Shown here one piece after another: positions 1 to 9,917 of a DNA stretch of 64,000 bases. Positions within the stretch are counted from its first letter, which is position 1; each line of letters starts with the position of its first letter. The stretch comes from Stenotrophomonas sp. 704A1 (GTDB lineage Bacteria > Pseudomonadota > Gammaproteobacteria > Xanthomonadales > Xanthomonadaceae). Under the pieces are notes generated by a model. The model saw only the letters and a list, made by a program, of their open reading frames with translations, did not search any database and had not been told where the DNA came from. Location: contig NZ_CP130831.1 of assembly GCF_030549525.1 (NCBI RefSeq), positions 4,241,501 to 4,305,500 of the forward strand, in the 5' to 3' direction. Made by a program: the position numbers and the translations under genes.

Positions 1-326
1 CGCAGGATCAGCGGCAACGCCACGTTCTCGGCGATCGAGCGGTCCATCAGCAGGCGATGGTCCTGGTAGACCGCGCCCACCGCGCGGCGATGGCGCGGGA
101 CATCGCCGCCACGCACCTTCAGCAGGTTGCGCTCGTCGAATACCACCGCACCGCGGCTGGGCCGCTCGTCCAGGTGGATCAACTTGAGCAGGGTGCTCTT
201 GCCCGCACCGGAGTGGCCGGTCACGAACAACATTTCGCCCGGCGCGACCTCGAAGCTGACATCGATCAGCGCTTCGTGGCCACCGGCGTACTGTTTGCTG
301 ACATTGTCGAAGCGCAGGACACTCAT
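1..326 (-). CDS. ftsE: Cell division ATP-binding protein FtsE (partial, C-terminus outside window)
   Basis: FtsE is the ATPase of the FtsEX complex at the division septum, where with FtsX it controls peptidoglycan hydrolases during constriction. Only the first 108 residues are present; the gene runs off the left edge. The translation starts MSVLRFDNVSKQY and carries a Walker A motif GHSGAGKST near residue 40 and a Q-loop VYQDHRLL near residue 90. The QDHRLL form is typical of FtsE rather than of other ABC ATPases. The ATG at 324-326 is the only good start. No upstream partner is visible on this side; ftsX normally follows and would lie beyond the window. Confidence 0.9.
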   Translation of the reverse strand, partial: MSVLRFDNVSKQYAGGHEALIDVSFEVAPGEMLFVTGHSGAGKSTLLKLIHLDERPSRGAVVFDERNLLKVRGGDVPRHRRAVGAVYQDHRLLMDRSIAENVALPLIL

Positions 327-360
327 GCCCCGATTATGCAGGACCGGCGCGACGGATCGA

Positions 361-776
361 TAGCGCCTGGCCATGCCTGGCGCACACCGTCCGGGATCGC
401 GGCGCCTGAGGGAGGCCGCTGCGCTCGCCGGGCATGGCTCGGCGCTACCTGCGGATGTGGCGCTTTGGTAGCGCCTGGCCATGCCTGGCGCACACCGTCC
501 GGGATCGCGGTGCCTGAGGGAGACCGCTGCGCTCGCCGGGCGTGGCCCGGCGCTACCCGCTGATCGGTCGCGCTGTGGTAGCGCCTGGCCATGCCTGGCG
601 CACACCGTCCGGGATCGCGGTGCCTGAGGGAGGCCGCTGCGCTCGCCGGGCATGGCCCGGCGCTACCCGCGGATGTGGCGCTTTGGTAGCGCCTGGCCAT
701 GCCTGGCGCACACCGTCCGGGATCGCGGTGCCTGAGGGAGGCCGCTGCGCTCGCCGGGCGTGGCCCGGCGCTACCC
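361..776. repeat. Nested tandem array of four paired GTAG-type palindromes (SMAG/REP-like)
   Basis: Four copies of a unit of about 90 bp start at 361, 469, 579 and 687. Each unit opens with TAGCGCCTGGCCATGCCTGG, has a conserved spacer of about 40 bp, and closes with a palindrome of the form GCCGGGCATGGCCCGGCGC followed by TACC, so two REP-like hairpins face each other. Linkers alternate in type: units 1 and 3 are followed by one linker, units 2 and 4 by another. Units 2 and 4 also share a G where units 1 and 3 have an A in GGGC(A/G)TGG. Two-unit blocks are exactly 218 bp apart. Similar single palindromes occur elsewhere in the window. S. maltophilia is known to carry such elements (SMAG). The stretch fills the ftsE-rhlB gap and holds no gene. 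Confidence 0.9.
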
Positions 777-794
777 GCTGATCGGCGGCGCCGA

Positions 795-2519
795 TCAGCT
801 GCCCGACAGCATCCGGCGGATCTTGCGGCCAATGCGGGTCAGGAACGAATCGCCGGCATCGGCACTGGTGCGCACCGGCTTGGCCACCACCTGCACCGGG
901 GTGACCGGGTGGGCACCCTGGCCCGCGCTGCTGGCCACCCCCTCGGCGCCTTCGACCGGCCGGCCATGGCGACGACGACGGCGCTTGCGCGGCTTGCGCT
1001 CACCCTCGCCCGCGGCTTCCGGTGCACCGTCGGCGCGCGGCGGACGCGGCGCCTGGACCACGCCGGCGTCGGCGGTCACGGTGGCTTCGGCTGCCACCGC
1101 AGCACCCGGCTCGCCTTCCACGCGCGGCTTGCGCGGGCCACGCGGACGGCGCTCACCGCTGCGCTCGCCGTCACGCCCACCGCGGCCACCGCCACTGCCG
1201 GAGCGACCGCCACTGCGGCCGCCACCCCGACGCTCTTCCTCGGCCGCGCGGGCTTCGCGGGCCTCTCGGAAGATCTGGCCGACGCTCTCGTTCTCTTCGC
1301 CTTCCTCGCCCGGGGCCGGGGCAGCACGCTCCGGACGCGGCAGCGCGGTCAGGATCTCGCTGGTGACCGCCTCGACCGGGATCTTCTGCTCGATGTAGGC
1401 CTCGATGTCCGGCAGACCCATCGCGTAGCGCTCACAGGCGAAGCTGATCGCATCGCCCTCCTCGCCGAGGCGGGCGGTACGGCCGATGCGGTGCACGTAG
1501 TCTTCGGCGTCGAACGGCAGATCGTAGTTGTAGACGTACTTGATGCCGTCGATGTGCAGGCCGCGGGCGGCCACGTCGGTGGCGACCAGAATCTCCAGCT
1601 GGCCCTTCTGGAAGCGGTTGAGCAGGCTCTCGCGCTTCTTCTGCGGCACGTCGCCGGACAGCACGCCGACGCGGTAGCCGGCACGTTCCAGCGATCGGGC
1701 CACGCGCTCGACGAACACCTTGGTGTTGACGAACACCATGGTGCGCGCGCCTTCGCTGCGCGACAGCAGGCCCAGCAGCAGCGGGATCTTCTCTTCGTCG
1801 GCCGGGAAATAGATGCGCTGGCGGACGCGGGCGGCGGTGATGGTTTCAGCTTCCACCACCAGCTTCTGCGGCTCGTTCATGTGCTCATAGGCCAGCTCGA
1901 GCACGCGGTGGCTCAGGGTGGCGCTGAACAGCAGGGTCTGGCGGGTGGTGCGCTCGGGCATGCGGCGCAGCAGGAAGCGGATGTCCTTGATGAAGCCGAG
2001 GTCGAACATGCGGTCGGCTTCGTCCAGCACGCAGATCTCGCAGGCGTGCAGCGAGACCACCTTGTGCTGCTTGACGTAGTCGATCAGGCGGCCGGGGGTG
2101 GCGATGATCACGTCCACGCCCTGCTGCAGCAGCTCACGCTGCTTGTCGTAATCCACGCCGCCGTAGACCAGGGCGAAACGCAGGCCCAGTTCGGAACCGA
2201 ACTTCACTGCGTCCTTGTGGATCTGGATGGCCAGTTCGCGGGTCGGGGCAAGGATCAGCGCACGCGGGTCCTCCGGCTTGCGATCGGCCAGCGCCGGGCG
2301 CGTCAGCAGGCGGTTCACGACAGCGACCAGGAAGGCCAGCGTCTTGCCGGTGCCGGTCTGGGCCTGGCCGGCGACGTCACCGCCAGGCAGTGCGACCGGC
2401 AGGGTCAGCGCCTGGATGGGCGTGCAACGGGTGAATCCGGCTCCTTCAAGGCCGGCCTGCAGGGCCGGGTGCAGCTCGAAGGAGGAGAAGGTCAAATCGG
2501 TCAGCGGTTTGTCGCTCAT
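795..2519 (-). CDS. rhlB: ATP-dependent RNA helicase RhlB (DEAD-box)
   Basis: RhlB is a DEAD-box RNA helicase that unwinds structured mRNA; in E. coli it works in the RNA degradosome. The 574-residue product has a Walker A AQTGTGKT near residue 50, PTRELA, the box in [13 protein letters not shown], a SAT motif in LLFSATLS, and HRIGRTAR in the second RecA-like domain. After about residue 400 it has a long basic tail rich in RGG and RS repeats, about 150 residues longer than E. coli RhlB and usual for xanthomonads. The start is set at MSDKPLTD; an in-frame ATG at 2645 would add an unlikely proline and arginine-rich leader. It is divergent from trxA, with rho beyond, the same neighbourhood as in E. 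coli. Confidence 0.93.
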   Translation of the reverse strand: MSDKPLTDLTFSSFELHPALQAGLEGAGFTRCTPIQALTLPVALPGGDVAGQAQTGTGKTLAFLVAVVNRLLTRPALADRKPEDPRALILAPTRELAIQIHKDAVKFGSELGLRFALVYGGVDYDKQRELLQQGVDVIIATPGRLIDYVKQHKVVSLHACEICVLDEADRMFDLGFIKDIRFLLRRMPERTTRQTLLFSATLSHRVLELAYEHMNEPQKLVVEAETITAARVRQRIYFPADEEKIPLLLGLLSRSEGARTMVFVNTKVFVERVARSLERAGYRVGVLSGDVPQKKRESLLNRFQKGQLEILVATDVAARGLHIDGIKYVYNYDLPFDAEDYVHRIGRTARLGEEGDAISFACERYAMGLPDIEAYIEQKIPVEAVTSEILTALPRPERAAPAPGEEGEENESVGQIFREAREARAAEEERRGGGRSGGRSGSGGGRGGRDGERSGERRPRGPRKPRVEGEPGAAVAAEATVTADAGVVQAPRPPRADGAPEAAGEGERKPRKRRRRRHGRPVEGAEGVASSAGQGAHPVTPVQVVAKPVRTSADAGDSFLTRIGRKIRRMLSGS

Positions 2520-3041
2520 GTGTCCGTCTTGGTATGGCCACGCGCCTGCGGGCGGCGGCACTGCAATCTGTCTGGGGCTCCGTCGCAAATTGCGGCCCCT
2601 GCGGCGGGTCGGGCTGGCCGGGACCCTCGGGTCCGCGCGCCGCACAATGCCCCAGTTTAACGCACTCGGGCCGGCAAACCGGAAGACGGGGGTCTCGCGG
2701 CGGCATGAGACAGCGCATCAAGCCGTCTTCACCCAGCCACATGGCGCTTGAACGCCTGCCCGCCCCGGCCCTGGCCTGGGGCGCCGGCACCCCCATTTCA
2801 GCAGCGGACAGTGAAATCCGACACATACCGTGCTCCGATGCGATCACGATACGCTGGGTTCCAGCCAGCCTCTGTCCCCGCCCTGCGATAGGGGTACACT
2901 GCCGGCCGTGAGCGTCCAGGCATCCCGCCGAACGCACCGCGGCAGACCGCCGCGAGGCAACGACGAGGGTCGCGCCACCGGGCATGGCCCAGTTCACCCA
3001 CCTCCGGCCTGGCCGGGTGCAATCCAAGACGAGAAACCAAG
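2520..3041. other. rhlB-trxA divergent intergenic region
   Basis: This 522 bp gap separates the divergent rhlB and trxA genes and must hold both promoters. A short perfect inverted repeat (GGACCC, 2 nt, GGGTCC) lies at 2621-2634. A possible trxA -10 box TACACT is at 2895-2900 but no good -35 box is placed in front of it. Open frames crossing the gap have no ribosome binding sites and no family resemblance, so no gene is called here. Confidence 0.5.
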
Positions 3042-3371
3042 ATGAGCGACAAGGTTGTACACGTCGGCGATGCCGACTTTGATAGCGCCGTACTGAATTC
3101 CAAGGAACCGGTGCTGGTCGATTTCTGGGCCGAGTGGTGTGGCCCGTGCAAGATGATCGCCCCCGCGCTGGATGAACTGGCCGACGCCTACCAGGGCCGC
3201 GCCAAGATCGCCAAGGTCAACGTCGACAACAACCGTGCGCTGGCCGCCAAGTACCACGTGCGCTCGATTCCCTACCTGGTCGTGTTCAAGGACGGCGAGA
3301 AGGTGGGCGAGCAGATCGGTGCCGTGGGCAAGGCCCAGCTGGCCGGTCTGCTGGACAAGGCCCTGGCCTGA
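3042..3371 (+). CDS. trxA: Thioredoxin TrxA
   Basis: Thioredoxin is the general cytoplasmic disulfide reductase, recycled by thioredoxin reductase, and supplies electrons to ribonucleotide reductase, methionine sulfoxide reductases and others. The 109-residue product matches the length of E. coli TrxA. The active site WCGPCK has its cysteines at residues 33 and 36, and the cis-proline loop SIPYLVVF follows near residue 77. The preceding FWAEWC segment is typical of the family. The ATG at 3042 follows the purine-rich stretch GAGAAACCAAG. It lies between rhlB (divergent) and rho (same strand, 229 bp downstream). Confidence 0.96.
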   Translation: MSDKVVHVGDADFDSAVLNSKEPVLVDFWAEWCGPCKMIAPALDELADAYQGRAKIAKVNVDNNRALAAKYHVRSIPYLVVFKDGEKVGEQIGAVGKAQLAGLLDKALA

Positions 3372-3380
3372 TCCGATGGG

Positions 3381-3414
3381 CTGCCGGCAGCCGCTGAGCG
3401 CGGCTGCCGGGCAG
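3381..3414 (+). terminator. GC-rich hairpin after trxA
   Basis: Just 9 bp after the trxA stop a strong hairpin forms with arms CTGCCGGCAGCCG and CGGCTGCCGGGCAG. No T-tract follows, so it is a weak candidate for intrinsic termination. It may instead protect the 3' end of the short trxA transcript, or be a transcriptional pause before rho. Confidence 0.4.
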
Positions 3415-3453
3415 GCGCCCCGGCGCCTGCATGAATACCGTATCCGGCGACCC

Positions 3454-3483
3454 TTGCACGGCGCCGCAGGCCGATGATAGTGT
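3454..3483 (+). promoter_or_regulatory. Possible sigma-70 promoter for rho
   Basis: TTGCAC at 3454-3459 and TAGTGT at 3478-3483 are separated by 18 bp and lie about 120 bp upstream of the rho start. The match is moderate and rests on pattern alone. A leader of this length would fit the autogenous control known for rho in other bacteria. Confidence 0.3.
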
Positions 3484-3600
3484 CGGCATATCCGGCCGCG
3501 TTCGCGTGCCGCACCTTCTGGACGCAGTTTCTTCCAGACCCATTCCCAACGTTCGCCGCCCCAGCCGGGCGCTCGCACCTTCAAGCGAGGAATAACGCTC

Positions 3601-5367
<1,767 letters not shown>

Positions 5368-5400
5368 GAAAAAAGCCCCGCACTGCGGGGCTTTTTTTGT
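5368..5400 (+). terminator. Intrinsic terminator of rho
   Basis: AAAAAGCCCCGCACTGCGGG followed by GCTTTTTTTG makes a stem of AAAGCCCCGC/GCGGGGCTTT with a run of seven T. It begins 2 bp after the rho stop codon. The A-tract on the left makes it potentially bidirectional, so it could also serve the convergent glycosidase gene at 5475. Confidence 0.93.
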
Positions 5401-5415
5401 TTTCGGAAAGGCTCC

Positions 5416-5467
5416 ATCCACGCATGTCGTGGATCTGCTTCGTTCGCCGGTCATGGCCGGCGCTACC
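5416..5467. repeat. Two short palindromes, REP/SMAG-like
   Basis: Two different palindromes sit side by side between rho and the convergent glycosidase gene: ATCCACGCATGTCGTGGAT at 5416-5434 and GCCGGTCATGGCCGGC at 5446-5461, the latter followed by GCTACC. The second belongs to the same GTAG-ended family as the array at 361-776. They lie beyond the rho terminator and may form the 3' end of the glycosidase transcript. Confidence 0.7.
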
Positions 5468-5474
5468 TTGCGGC

Positions 5475-8006
5475 TTACGGGCAGGCCACCGCGCCCTCGG
5501 CGTTGGCCGTGTTGGCGGTCAACTTGACCTGGGTGAATGCCGCCGCAAACGGCTTGTCCGCGGTCACCACGAACGGAGCCTCCACCGCACCCAGTGCCAC
5601 ACCCTGCCTGGCGAAGCACGCCAGCGGCACGGTCACCGTCTGCTTCTGCCCCGGCGAGAGCTTGCCCAGCAGCGGGGCGATATCCACCCCGCCCTCGCAG
5701 CCACTGCCGCACTGCATGGTCAGCTTCACCGGCGAGACCGGGCGCTTCACCAGCTGCACGTCGAACTGCAGCGCGCCGTTGCTGCGCGCCAGCGCGCCCA
5801 GGTTGCGGCGAGAGGTGCTGCGCGCGATCAGCTGCGCGGGGGCCAACCAAGTCACTTCCTTGGCATCCTGCTGGGTGTTCACCTGCACGGTACGTACCTG
5901 CACCACCGGCGTGGCGGTCGGCCAGCGCAGCGTGGCATTCAGATCGCTGCCCAGCGGCTGGGTGGCACCGGCCGCGGCCACGTGCAGGGCGAACGGCGGC
6001 GTGTCGGCACGGTTGAAGATCGGCAGCACGGTCACTTCGCCGCAGCTGTCCGGGGTGGCTTCGTCCAGCCGTGCGACCTTGCCGCCCTTGGCATAGCTCA
6101 GGCCATAGCCAAGTGCGAACAGCGACGGCTTCTTCGCATCGGGCTGGTCGATCGGTGCCGGGCACGGCACGCCCGGCCACGGGAAGCTGAGGCGCCCGCG
6201 GAAGTCGTGCGCGGGCTTTCCGCCCTTGCCGGCCACCAGCACGTCGGTCACGCCCTTGCCTTCGGTGCCCGGCAGCCACGCGGCAACGAAGGCGCTGGAC
6301 AGGTTGAGCAGATCGTTGGTGTACATCGGGCGACCGGACAGGTAGACGGTCACCACCGGCTTGCCGGTGGCTGCGGCCGCTTTCAGCGCAGCCAGGTCCT
6401 GCGGGTAGGCACGGCTGTGACTGACGGTATCCGAAGCGAGGATGTCACCGTTGGTTTCCGCATACGGCGTCTCGCCGATCACCGCCAGCACCACGTCGAA
6501 CGCCTTCGGGTCGACGCCCTGGCCATCGGCACTGAAGCTGACCTTGTCCGCGCCGAGTTCGGCGCGCAGCGCGCCCAGCACCGAATCGGCGTTGGGGAAA
6601 TCGGCGTTGCTGTTCTCGGTGCCCTGCCAGGTCAGCGACCAGCCACCGGACTGGTCGCCGATGCTGTCGGCGCCCTTGCCGACCACCAGCACGCGCGCGT
6701 CGCGGCGCAGCGGCAGCGCCTGGCCCTCGTTCTTCAGCAGTACCAGCGATTCGCGTACCGCACGGCGGGCCAGCTCGCGGTGCTGCACGGCGCTGGCATC
6801 GCCTGCGTAGCGGCTGTCGGACGGCTTGTGTTCGAACAGGCCGGCACGCAGCTTCACCCGCAGGATGCGGGTGACCGCATCATCGATGCGCGCCATCGGG
6901 ATCTCGCCCTTCTGCACCTGCGCGGTGGTGTTGTCGATGAAGGCTTTCCAGTCATCGGGCACCATCACCATGTCGATGCCGGCGTTGATCGCCTGCGCGC
7001 AGCTGTCGTTGCGGCAGCCCGGCACCTGGGCGATGCCGTTCCAGTCGGAAACGACGAAGCCATCGAAGCCCATCCTGTCCTTCAGCGCATCGGTCAGCAG
7101 CGCCTTGCTGCCGTGCATCTTGCCGTAGTCCACACCCGCGGCACGATCGTTCCAGCTGTTGAACGAGGCCATCACCGTCTGCGCGCCTTCTTCCAGTGCG
7201 CCGTAGTAGCCCTGCGCGTGGACGTTGATCATGGTGGCCTTGTCGACCAGCGCTTCGCCCTGGTCGCGGCCGCTGTCGGTGGCACCGTCGCCCAGGTAGT
7301 GCTTGGCGGTGGTGACCACGTTGCCGTCATCCTTGAATGTACCCTGCGCACCCTTGACGTAGGCATGGGCGAAGCGACGGATCACCTTGGGATCGGACGA
7401 GTAGCTTTCATAGGTGCGGCCCCAACGTGGATCGTGGGCGACCGCCAGGGTCGGCGCGAACACCCAGCCGATGCCGGTGGCGCGCACCGAGCGCGCAGTC
7501 GCCTCGCCGATGCGCTCGATCAGTTCGGGGTCGCCGGCCGCGCCCAGCCCGATGTTGTGCGGGAACAGCGTGGCGCCCAGCACGTTGTTGTGGCCGTGCA
7601 CCGCATCGGTGCCCCAGATCACCGGCACCGGCGTCTTCGCGTCGGTAGCCAGCGATGCGGCGTGGTAGGCATCGGCCAGCGCCAGCCATGCCTGCACGCT
7701 CGCGTGCTTGTCCATGCCCGGCCAGGAGCCGCCGCCGTTGAGGACCGAGCCGATGTAGTACTGCCGCACCTGTGCGGGCGTGATGGTCTTGATCTCGGCC
7801 TGGGTCATCTGCCCGATCTTCTGCGCCAGCGTCATCTGCGCAAGGATCTGCTGCACGCGGCGTTCGATATCCGCATTGGCAGTGATTGCGCTGTGCACGC
7901 GCGGCCAGTCCTGCAGGGGTTCGCCACTGGCCGGTGCGGCACCGGCGGGCGCGGCCAGGACAGCCAGCAGGCAGCTGGCGAGAAGGGTCTGGGTGGGGCG
8001 ATTCAC
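5475..8006 (-). CDS. Secreted glycoside hydrolase family 3 (exo-beta-glucosidase type)
   Basis: Family 3 glycosidases remove glucose or related units from the non-reducing ends of beta-glucans and oligosaccharides. The 843-residue product has a signal peptide (MNRPTQTLLASCLLAVLAAP, cleavage near AAPAGA-AP), so it acts in the periplasm or at the surface. The (beta/alpha)8 domain carries KHYLGDGATDSG and the catalytic aspartate in FVVSDWNG near residue 320; the second domain has VVVGKGADSIGDQSGGWS and the C-terminal part is an extra beta-rich module seen in ExoP-like enzymes. The start is GTG at 8006 with GGAGG eight bases upstream. It is divergent from a LacI-type regulator and has an operator over its promoter. 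Confidence 0.9.
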   Translation of the reverse strand: MNRPTQTLLASCLLAVLAAPAGAAPASGEPLQDWPRVHSAITANADIERRVQQILAQMTLAQKIGQMTQAEIKTITPAQVRQYYIGSVLNGGGSWPGMDKHASVQAWLALADAYHAASLATDAKTPVPVIWGTDAVHGHNNVLGATLFPHNIGLGAAGDPELIERIGEATARSVRATGIGWVFAPTLAVAHDPRWGRTYESYSSDPKVIRRFAHAYVKGAQGTFKDDGNVVTTAKHYLGDGATDSGRDQGEALVDKATMINVHAQGYYGALEEGAQTVMASFNSWNDRAAGVDYGKMHGSKALLTDALKDRMGFDGFVVSDWNGIAQVPGCRNDSCAQAINAGIDMVMVPDDWKAFIDNTTAQVQKGEIPMARIDDAVTRILRVKLRAGLFEHKPSDSRYAGDASAVQHRELARRAVRESLVLLKNEGQALPLRRDARVLVVGKGADSIGDQSGGWSLTWQGTENSNADFPNADSVLGALRAELGADKVSFSADGQGVDPKAFDVVLAVIGETPYAETNGDILASDTVSHSRAYPQDLAALKAAAATGKPVVTVYLSGRPMYTNDLLNLSSAFVAAWLPGTEGKGVTDVLVAGKGGKPAHDFRGRLSFPWPGVPCPAPIDQPDAKKPSLFALGYGLSYAKGGKVARLDEATPDSCGEVTVLPIFNRADTPPFALHVAAAGATQPLGSDLNATLRWPTATPVVQVRTVQVNTQQDAKEVTWLAPAQLIARSTSRRNLGALARSNGALQFDVQLVKRPVSPVKLTMQCGSGCEGGVDIAPLLGKLSPGQKQTVTVPLACFARQGVALGAVEAPFVVTADKPFAAAFTQVKLTANTANAEGAVACP

Positions 8007-8086
8007 TGGGCTCTACCTCCGTGGATGAAGTTCCTGGCATGCGCGTCTGCGACCGCACGCCGGCATGGGCGCTTGCGCACCGCTCC

Positions 8087-8100
8087 TGACAGCGCTGTCA
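8087..8100. promoter_or_regulatory. Perfect 14-bp palindromic operator (TGACAGCGCTGTCA)
   Basis: TGACAGCGCTGTCA is a perfect palindrome with the central CG step typical of LacI-family operators. It overlaps the -10 box and the predicted transcription start of the glycosidase gene, an ideal place for repression. The adjacent lacI-type gene is the likely source of the binding protein. Related sites at 9577-9591, 9679-9692 and 9814-9829 precede the TonB-dependent receptor. From memory, operators of this type (TGACARCGYTGTCA) are reported for LacI-type regulators in Xanthomonas such as NagQ. Confidence 0.75.
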
Positions 8101-8125
8101 TATAAGCCGGCCTGCGTGCTGTCAA
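8097..8125 (-). promoter_or_regulatory. Sigma-70 promoter of the family 3 glycosidase gene
   Basis: On the minus strand TTGACA (8120-8125) and TATGAC (8097-8102) are 17 bp apart. The -35 box is a consensus match and the -10 box matches four of six. Transcription would start near 8090, inside the palindrome 8087-8100, leaving a leader of about 85 nt before the GTG at 8006. The whole divergent gap 8007-8347 otherwise shows only the promoter region of the regulator gene. Confidence 0.65.
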
Positions 8126-8347
8126 TCGTTGCGCGTGCGCGCTGAGGCGGCCGTCCCGCAACCACGGGCCCGGGCACATCACGCGCGTGTTGCAGTGGCG
8201 CCCGGGTGCTGCATCGCGGCAAGAAATCGGGACGTGCCAGCGCACCACCTGTCGTGGCAACATCCGCCTGCTTCGGCAACACCGACCGGGCCACCACGCA
8301 CTACCATCGCCGCGTGCCCGCCGCCTTCCAGGAGGATCCATCGCACC

Positions 8348-9355
8348 ATGCGCAGTCGAATCGAGGATGTTGCTGCCGTTGCCGGGGTTTCGATCAAGAC
8401 CGTGTCCCGCGTGCTCAACCACGAGCCGAACGTGCGCGAGCAGACCCGCGACCGGGTGTTGGCCGCCGTGGCGCGGCTGGGCTACAAGCCCAACCCGTCG
8501 GCGCGCAGCCTGGCCGGTCAGCGCTCGTATGCGCTGGCGCTGGTCTACAACAATCCATCACGCAACTACCTGATGGAAATCCAGAGCGGCATGCTGGACG
8601 CCTGCCATGCGCAGCACTACAACCTGATCCTGGGGCCGGTCGGCATCGGCCGCCGCACCCTGCCCGACCTGGCCGCGCTGTTCGAGAACTCGCGCCCGGA
8701 TGGCGTGGTGCTGATCCCGCCGCTGACCGATGACGCGGTGGTGCTGTCCTACCTGGAAGAGCACGGCATTCCGTTTGCGTGCATCGCGCCACGCCACCCG
8801 GAAGGCCGCATCGGCGTGCGCATGGACGAGACCACTGCCGTGGTCGAACTGATCGGCCACCTGGTCGCGCAGGGCCACCGTCGCATCGCCCACATCAAGG
8901 GCCCGCGTGCGCATGGCGCTTGCCAGTGGCGTCATGCCGGCTACCGCCAGGCACTGCGCGATGCCGGCATTGCCTACGACCCGGCACTGGTGGTCAACGG
9001 CCAGTTCTCCTTCGAATCGGGCGTGGACGCGGCCAATGTCCTGCTCGACCTGGACGAACCGCCCACCGCGATCTTCGCCGCCAACGACGACATGGCCGCT
9101 GCGATCTACCGCGTAGCGGGCGAACGTGGCCTGCGCGTGCCACGCGACCTGTCGGTATGCGGCTTCGATGACACGCCCATCGCCGGCCACATCTACCCGG
9201 CACTGACCACGGTGCGGCAGCCCACCGCGCACATGGGCCGGCTGGCGACCGAGCAGCTGATCGAGCACATTCGTGCCGAGACGGCCGGACGCATGATCAC
9301 CGTCGAGCACGCGGTGCTGGATCGCGAATCGACCGCCGCGCCACGCCGGCGCTGA
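8348..9355 (+). CDS. LacI-family transcriptional regulator of the sugar-uptake locus
   Basis: A 335-residue repressor with an N-terminal helix-turn-helix IEDVAAVAGVSIKTVSRVLN (residues 4-23) and hinge, followed by a periplasmic-binding-protein-like effector domain (LALVYNNPSRNY through CGFDDTPIAGHIYPALTTV). Such proteins release DNA on binding a sugar. The ATG at 8348 follows AGGAGG at a good distance; longer frames upstream lack a ribosome site. It sits between the divergent glycosidase and the downstream TonB-dependent receptor, both preceded by the same palindrome, so it probably controls both. The sugar is not evident; a beta-glucoside or cello-oligosaccharide fits the glycosidase, but this is inference. 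Confidence 0.9.
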   Translation: MRSRIEDVAAVAGVSIKTVSRVLNHEPNVREQTRDRVLAAVARLGYKPNPSARSLAGQRSYALALVYNNPSRNYLMEIQSGMLDACHAQHYNLILGPVGIGRRTLPDLAALFENSRPDGVVLIPPLTDDAVVLSYLEEHGIPFACIAPRHPEGRIGVRMDETTAVVELIGHLVAQGHRRIAHIKGPRAHGACQWRHAGYRQALRDAGIAYDPALVVNGQFSFESGVDAANVLLDLDEPPTAIFAANDDMAAAIYRVAGERGLRVPRDLSVCGFDDTPIAGHIYPALTTVRQPTAHMGRLATEQLIEHIRAETAGRMITVEHAVLDRESTAAPRRR

Positions 9356-9917
9356 TCCCCCTGCCGCAACGGACCGACGCGTTCGTTGCCGGTTCCCACG
9401 CATGCGCGTGCACGTGGGTGACGGCTGCTTCGCCGCGCGCGATGACACGCCCGCGCGCGGACGCGGACCTGGATGCCCTGTCCGCCCACCGTGGTTGCCA
9501 TGTCCAGAAGCTGTCCTGCGGGCCATTGATTCAAGCCATCGAAAGGACATGCACGACATCCACCGGGCATTCCATTTGTCCAGCGCTGTCAGCCACTCCA
9601 GCTCCCCGTCTCCGGCATGCTGCGCCTGCATCCGCGCAGTTCTGTTCTGCACCGCACAACGTCCTTCCATGGCTTGATTGGCAGCGCTGTCATCGCTGAA
9701 AAACCGCTGCAGATGCCGCAGGCAAAGGCAATTCATCAGCGTGAGCACTTTCATGGCAACGGTTACATCAGCGCCTGCGCAGGCGTTGAGCAGGCGCGCT
9801 TGATGGCAGTTTGTTGACAACGCTGTCAACCGTCGCTCCAATCCGGCCACGTGCAGTAACCCGCCATCGAGACAACGCCACAACGACGCCACCGAATTCC
9901 CTGGGGAGGGAGCTTCC
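9356..9917. promoter_or_regulatory. Receptor promoter region with three LacI-type operator copies
   Basis: This 562 bp gap has no gene. It contains a degenerate site at 9577-9591 (TGTCCAGCGCTGTCA), a near-perfect one at 9679-9692 (TGGCAGCGCTGTCA) and a strong one at 9814-9829 (TTGACAACGCTGTCAA). The last includes TTGACA, which could be the -35 box of the receptor promoter with a weak -10 TCCAAT at 9837-9842. Spaced operators of this kind would allow DNA looping by a tetrameric LacI-type protein. A ribosome site GGGGAGGGAGC precedes the receptor ATG at 9918. Confidence 0.65.

Noticed and set aside
361..776. CRISPR array
   Set aside because: Units of 108-110 bp are repeats along their whole length with no variable spacers, and no cas genes are present. 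It is a REP array.
699..2660. Long open frame on the + strand over rhlB
   Set aside because: It is antisense to a clear DEAD-box helicase and reads as low-complexity shadow caused by high GC at third codon positions; no family match.
2446..3151. Small frames in the rhlB-trxA gap
   Set aside because: No ribosome sites, no hydrophobic or known pattern, and they run into neighbouring genes in other frames.
9193..9570. Minus-strand frame between the LacI-type gene and the receptor
   Set aside because: It overlaps the end of the regulator gene, lacks a ribosome site and family likeness, and lies in a region rich in operator sites.
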